Positions 61,473 to 64,000 of a DNA stretch of 64,000 nt are shown here, piece after piece. The notes below the pieces were generated by a model that made no database searches, was not told the origin of the DNA, and saw only the letters and a program-made list of their open reading frames with translations. This DNA is from Dyella sp. C9. GTDB lineage: Bacteria; Pseudomonadota; Gammaproteobacteria; Xanthomonadales; Rhodanobacteraceae. Made by a program: the position numbers and the translations under genes. The stretch's first letter is position 1. Each line of letters begins with the position of its first letter. The stretch lies in NCBI RefSeq assembly GCF_003332825.1, contig NZ_QIRF01000016.1, forward strand, positions 40,300-104,299, in the 5' to 3' direction.

Positions 61473-62117
61473 ATGCATCCCATGTACAGCATTGTCCTGG
61501 TCGATGACCATGCCATCGTACGCGAGGGGTTCAAACGGCTGATCGAGCTGGAGCCGGATCTGGAGGTCGTTGCGGAGTGCCGCAGCGCCGATGATGCGGT
61601 GGAGGCGGTTGGCTCGCGCAAGCCTGATCTCGTGGCGCTTGATCTCTCGCTGCCTGACGGCAGCGGGTTGCCCTTGATCGAGCATTTGCGCAGCGTGGCC
61701 ACCGACACGCGCATCGTGGTGCTGAGCATGCATGACGGCGAGCCGTACGTATCGGAGGCACTGCGGCGTGGCGCCAGCGGTTATGTCACCAAAGGCGTGG
61801 CGCCGGAGGAACTCGTGGCTGGCCTGCGCGCCGTGATGCAGGGCGAGTGCTTCCTGAGTTCCGACCTGCGCAAGCGTCGTGCGGAACGCCCCAACGAAGG
61901 GCGTGACCCGATCAATCGCCTGACCGCCCGCGAGCGCGAAGTGTTCCTGCTGCTGGCAGCCGGACGCGCGCCCAAGCAGGTCGCCGGCGAACTGGGCATT
62001 GGCCAGAAGACGGTCTACATCCATCGTGCCAGCCTGATGGGCAAGCTGGGCGCCGGCTCGGAGCTGGACCTCTATCGCATGGCGGCCGAGCGCGGGTTGT
62101 TGAACCGCAAGAACTAA
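61473..62117 (+). CDS. NarL/UhpA-type response regulator
   Basis: A 214-residue DNA-binding response regulator: a receiver with the acidic pair in LVDDHAIVREGF and the phospho-acceptor in PDLVALDLSLPDGSG, then a LuxR-type helix-turn-helix (LTAREREVFLLLAAGRAPKQVAGELGIGQKTVYIHRASLMGKLG). Its layout is that of UhpA/GacA-like regulators. ATG 61473 is better placed to GAGG than ATG 61482. The divergent MASE1 kinase is the likely partner; the targets could include the nearby RNA candidate, which is untested inference. Confidence 0.92.
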   Translation: MHPMYSIVLVDDHAIVREGFKRLIELEPDLEVVAECRSADDAVEAVGSRKPDLVALDLSLPDGSGLPLIEHLRSVATDTRIVVLSMHDGEPYVSEALRRGASGYVTKGVAPEELVAGLRAVMQGECFLSSDLRKRRAERPNEGRDPINRLTAREREVFLLLAAGRAPKQVAGELGIGQKTVYIHRASLMGKLGAGSELDLYRMAAERGLLNRKN

Positions 62118-62127
62118 GCGCCGCCCC

Positions 62128-62252
62128 TGTAGGAGCGCACCCTGTGCGCGAAAAGCCTACGAAGCGATGACGCAGGAAGGCCCGGCGTCACCAATGACCC
62201 GGCCGCCGCGCGACGGTGAGCGCGACAATCGCGCACAGGGGGCGCTCCTGCA
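62128..62252. repeat. Inverted pair of REP-like repeats
   Basis: Copy 62128-62151 is identical to 38899-38922; copy 62229-62252 is the inverted form with two changes. The pair surrounds about 77 bases and could form a large foldback between the response regulator and recN, where both genes end (convergent). Confidence 0.8.
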
Positions 62253-62273
62253 AAGAGCGCGGCGCAGTGGTGG

Positions 62274-63944
62274 TCAGGCCTGGGCCCGTTCGAGCATCTG
62301 CTTGGCGTGGGCGCGGGTTTCGCGGGTGATCTCCACGCCGCCGAGCATGCGCGCCAGTTCGTCGCGGCGGCCGTTGGCATCGAGCTTTTCGATGCGCGTG
62401 CGGGTGGACTCGCCGTCGCTGGCCTTGCTCACGCGCAGGTGGGAATGGCCCTGTGCCGCCACCTGGGGTAGGTGGGTCACGCACAGCACCTGGCGTTGCT
62501 GGCCGAGCGCACGCAGTTTCTGCCCCACCACTTCGGCGACGGCGCCGCCGATACCGGTGTCGACTTCGTCGAACACCATGGTGCCGATGGTGTCCTTGCC
62601 CAGCGTGGCCACCTCGATGGCCAGGCTGATGCGCGCCAGCTCGCCACCTGACGCCACCTTGCGCAGGGGGCGCGGCGGCTGGCCCGGGTTGGCGCTGACC
62701 AGCAGCTCGCAGCGCTCGCGGCCCTGCACGTCGGGCTCGCCTTCGCCGGTGGCTTCCAGCTCGATCACCAGGCGCCCGCCACCCATGCCGAGCTCGGCCA
62801 TCAGCGCGCTGACCTCCTCGCCCAGGCGCTGGCCTGCGGTCTCTCGCGCGTGGCTCAGCTTGCCCGCGGCCTCGTCATACTGTTGCTGCAGGCGCTGGCG
62901 CTGCAGGGCGAGCTTCTCCAGCGCATCGCCTGCGCCCTCCAGTTCGCCGAGCTCGTCGCGCAGCGCGGCTGCCTTGTCGTGGAGCTCGGCGGTGCCCACG
63001 CGGTGGCGGCGCGACAGTTCGTGCAGCCGGGTCAGATGGGTGTCCACTTCCGCGAAGCGCTCGGGATCAAGGTCGACATCAAGCGCGTAGCGGCCCAGGC
63101 CATCGGCGGCCTCGCTGAGCTGGATGGAGGCGTTGTCCAGCAGCTCCAGCAGCGGCGCCAGCTTGTCGTCCAGTCCGGCCAGCTTGCTCAGCTCCAGTTG
63201 GGCGCGACCCAGGGCCCGGCGCAGGGCGAATTCGCTGTCGCCGTCGAGCAGCTCGACCACGCCGCCGGCGCCTTCGGCCAAGCGGCCGGCATTGGCCAGG
63301 CGCTTGTGGCTGGCCTCCAGCTCGGTGAGCTCGCCGGGCGGCAAGGCCCACTTTTCCAGTTCGTCCAGTTCGTGGCGCAGCAGTTCGATGCGCTGCTCGC
63401 GATCGTCGCCGCCACTGAGCTTGCGGATGCGCTGGCCCAGTTCGCGCCATTGGGCGGCCAGCTCGCGGACCTGCGCGGCCAGCCCTTCGTTGCCGGCATA
63501 GGCATCGAGCAGCTCCAATTGGTGGGCCCGGGACAGCAGGGCCTGGTGTTCGTGCTGGCCGTGGATTTCCACCAGCAGCGTGGCGAGCTCGCCGAGCTGG
63601 CTGGCGTTGGCCGGACGGCCGTTGATCCAGGCACGCGAGCTGCCCTCGGCCCGGATCACGCGGCGCAGCTGGCAGTTGTCGTCCTCGTCCAGCTCCTGCT
63701 GCCGCAACCACTCGCGTGCCTCAGGCAGCTGCCCCAGGTCGAACTCGGCGGTGAGTTCGGCGCGGTCGCTGCCGGCGCGCACCATGCCGCTGTCGGCGCG
63801 GGCGCCGGCCAGCAGCATCAGCGCATCCACCAGCAGGGACTTGCCGGCGCCGGTTTCGCCACTGACGACAGTAAGACCCGGGCCGAAGGCGATCTCGGCT
63901 TCTTCGACGACGGCGAAATGACGAACGTAGAGCGAGGTGAGCAT
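62274..63944 (-). CDS. recN: DNA repair protein RecN
   Basis: RecN is an SMC-like ATPase acting early in double-strand-break repair. The 556-residue protein has Walker A GETGAGKS (about residues 29-36), a long coiled coil of about 300 residues in two halves, the signature LRKVASGGELARISLA and Walker B MVFDEVDTGIGG. Length is normal. A TACAAT (63976-63971 on the minus strand) 27 bases before the start may be its -10; no LexA box is visible in the 56 bases left in the window. Confidence 0.96.
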   Translation of the reverse strand: MLTSLYVRHFAVVEEAEIAFGPGLTVVSGETGAGKSLLVDALMLLAGARADSGMVRAGSDRAELTAEFDLGQLPEAREWLRQQELDEDDNCQLRRVIRAEGSSRAWINGRPANASQLGELATLLVEIHGQHEHQALLSRAHQLELLDAYAGNEGLAAQVRELAAQWRELGQRIRKLSGGDDREQRIELLRHELDELEKWALPPGELTELEASHKRLANAGRLAEGAGGVVELLDGDSEFALRRALGRAQLELSKLAGLDDKLAPLLELLDNASIQLSEAADGLGRYALDVDLDPERFAEVDTHLTRLHELSRRHRVGTAELHDKAAALRDELGELEGAGDALEKLALQRQRLQQQYDEAAGKLSHARETAGQRLGEEVSALMAELGMGGGRLVIELEATGEGEPDVQGRERCELLVSANPGQPPRPLRKVASGGELARISLAIEVATLGKDTIGTMVFDEVDTGIGGAVAEVVGQKLRALGQQRQVLCVTHLPQVAAQGHSHLRVSKASDGESTRTRIEKLDANGRRDELARMLGGVEITRETRAHAKQMLERAQA

Positions 63945-64000
63945 GGGTGGCGGCGTGATGAAGTCGGGGGATTGTAAAGGGCAGGGGATGGGGGACGGGT

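Overview
The window is GC-rich, densely coding chromosome from a gammaproteobacterium of the Xanthomonadales, most likely Rhodanobacteraceae (a Dyella, Luteibacter, Rhodanobacter or Frateuria relative). The reasons are the gene families, the class III PHA synthase pair, a fused ATP sulfurylase/APS kinase, Xanthomonad-style intergenic repeats, and the bamE/fur/recN neighbourhood. The family assignment is an inference from gene content, not from a phylogeny. No tRNA, rRNA or CRISPR array was found; the only stable RNA recognised with confidence is tmRNA.

Layout. 1-5.3 kb: infB (cut by the window edge), rbfA, truB, rpsO and pnp, the translation and RNA-decay cluster, interrupted by two strong terminator-like hairpins. 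5.4-12 kb: phaE-phaC, pspC, mtnA, gtrA, gyrA. 12-16.8 kb: DUF427, Nudix, peroxiredoxin, a CbpA-like J protein, a PilH/CheY-like regulator, an AcuI/YhdH reductase and a LOG protein. 17-24.7 kb: lpdA, sucB and sucA (2-oxoglutarate dehydrogenase, minus strand), an unrecognised 163-residue protein and the RoxA hydroxylase. 25-36.1 kb: assimilatory sulfate reduction: a TauE/SafE exporter divergent from cysJ-cysI-cysH-sat/cysC, cysB, then cysG-cysK. 36.1-40.6 kb: HxlR regulator divergent from a GST, then purB and fumC. 40.6-44.6 kb: two related lipoproteins and a YtrA/GntR-regulated ABC operon. 44.8-52.6 kb: an SDR, an EmrB/EmrA/OMF drug-efflux operon divergent from an AraC regulator, and a diguanylate cyclase.

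52.78-56.26 kb is a small decayed genomic island inserted into the 3' end of ssrA (tmRNA). It has 22-bp direct repeats at both ends. It carries N- and C-terminal remnants of a tyrosine integrase, a complete IS3-family element, a phage-like 34-codon ORF and a secreted retropepsin-like aspartyl protease. The insertion has separated ssrA from a terminator that now lies beyond the far repeat. Beyond it come ssrA, a GNAT protein, smpB, ratA, rnfH, bamE and fur.

59.5-62.1 kb holds a MASE1 histidine kinase and a divergent LuxR-type response regulator. Between kinase and fur is a gene-free stretch that, on the minus strand, folds into seven consecutive short hairpins ending in an intrinsic terminator. 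GGA motifs are over-represented and several lie in loops. This is the best candidate for something undescribed: a CsrB/RsmZ-like regulatory RNA. recN closes the window.

Several repeat families occupy intergenic space: a two-hairpin module in front of pnp and twice between sucA and sucB; a 24-bp REP-like palindrome (three copies); a 23-bp inverted repeat around the infB terminator with a relative before fumC; and further inverted repeats beside lpdA.
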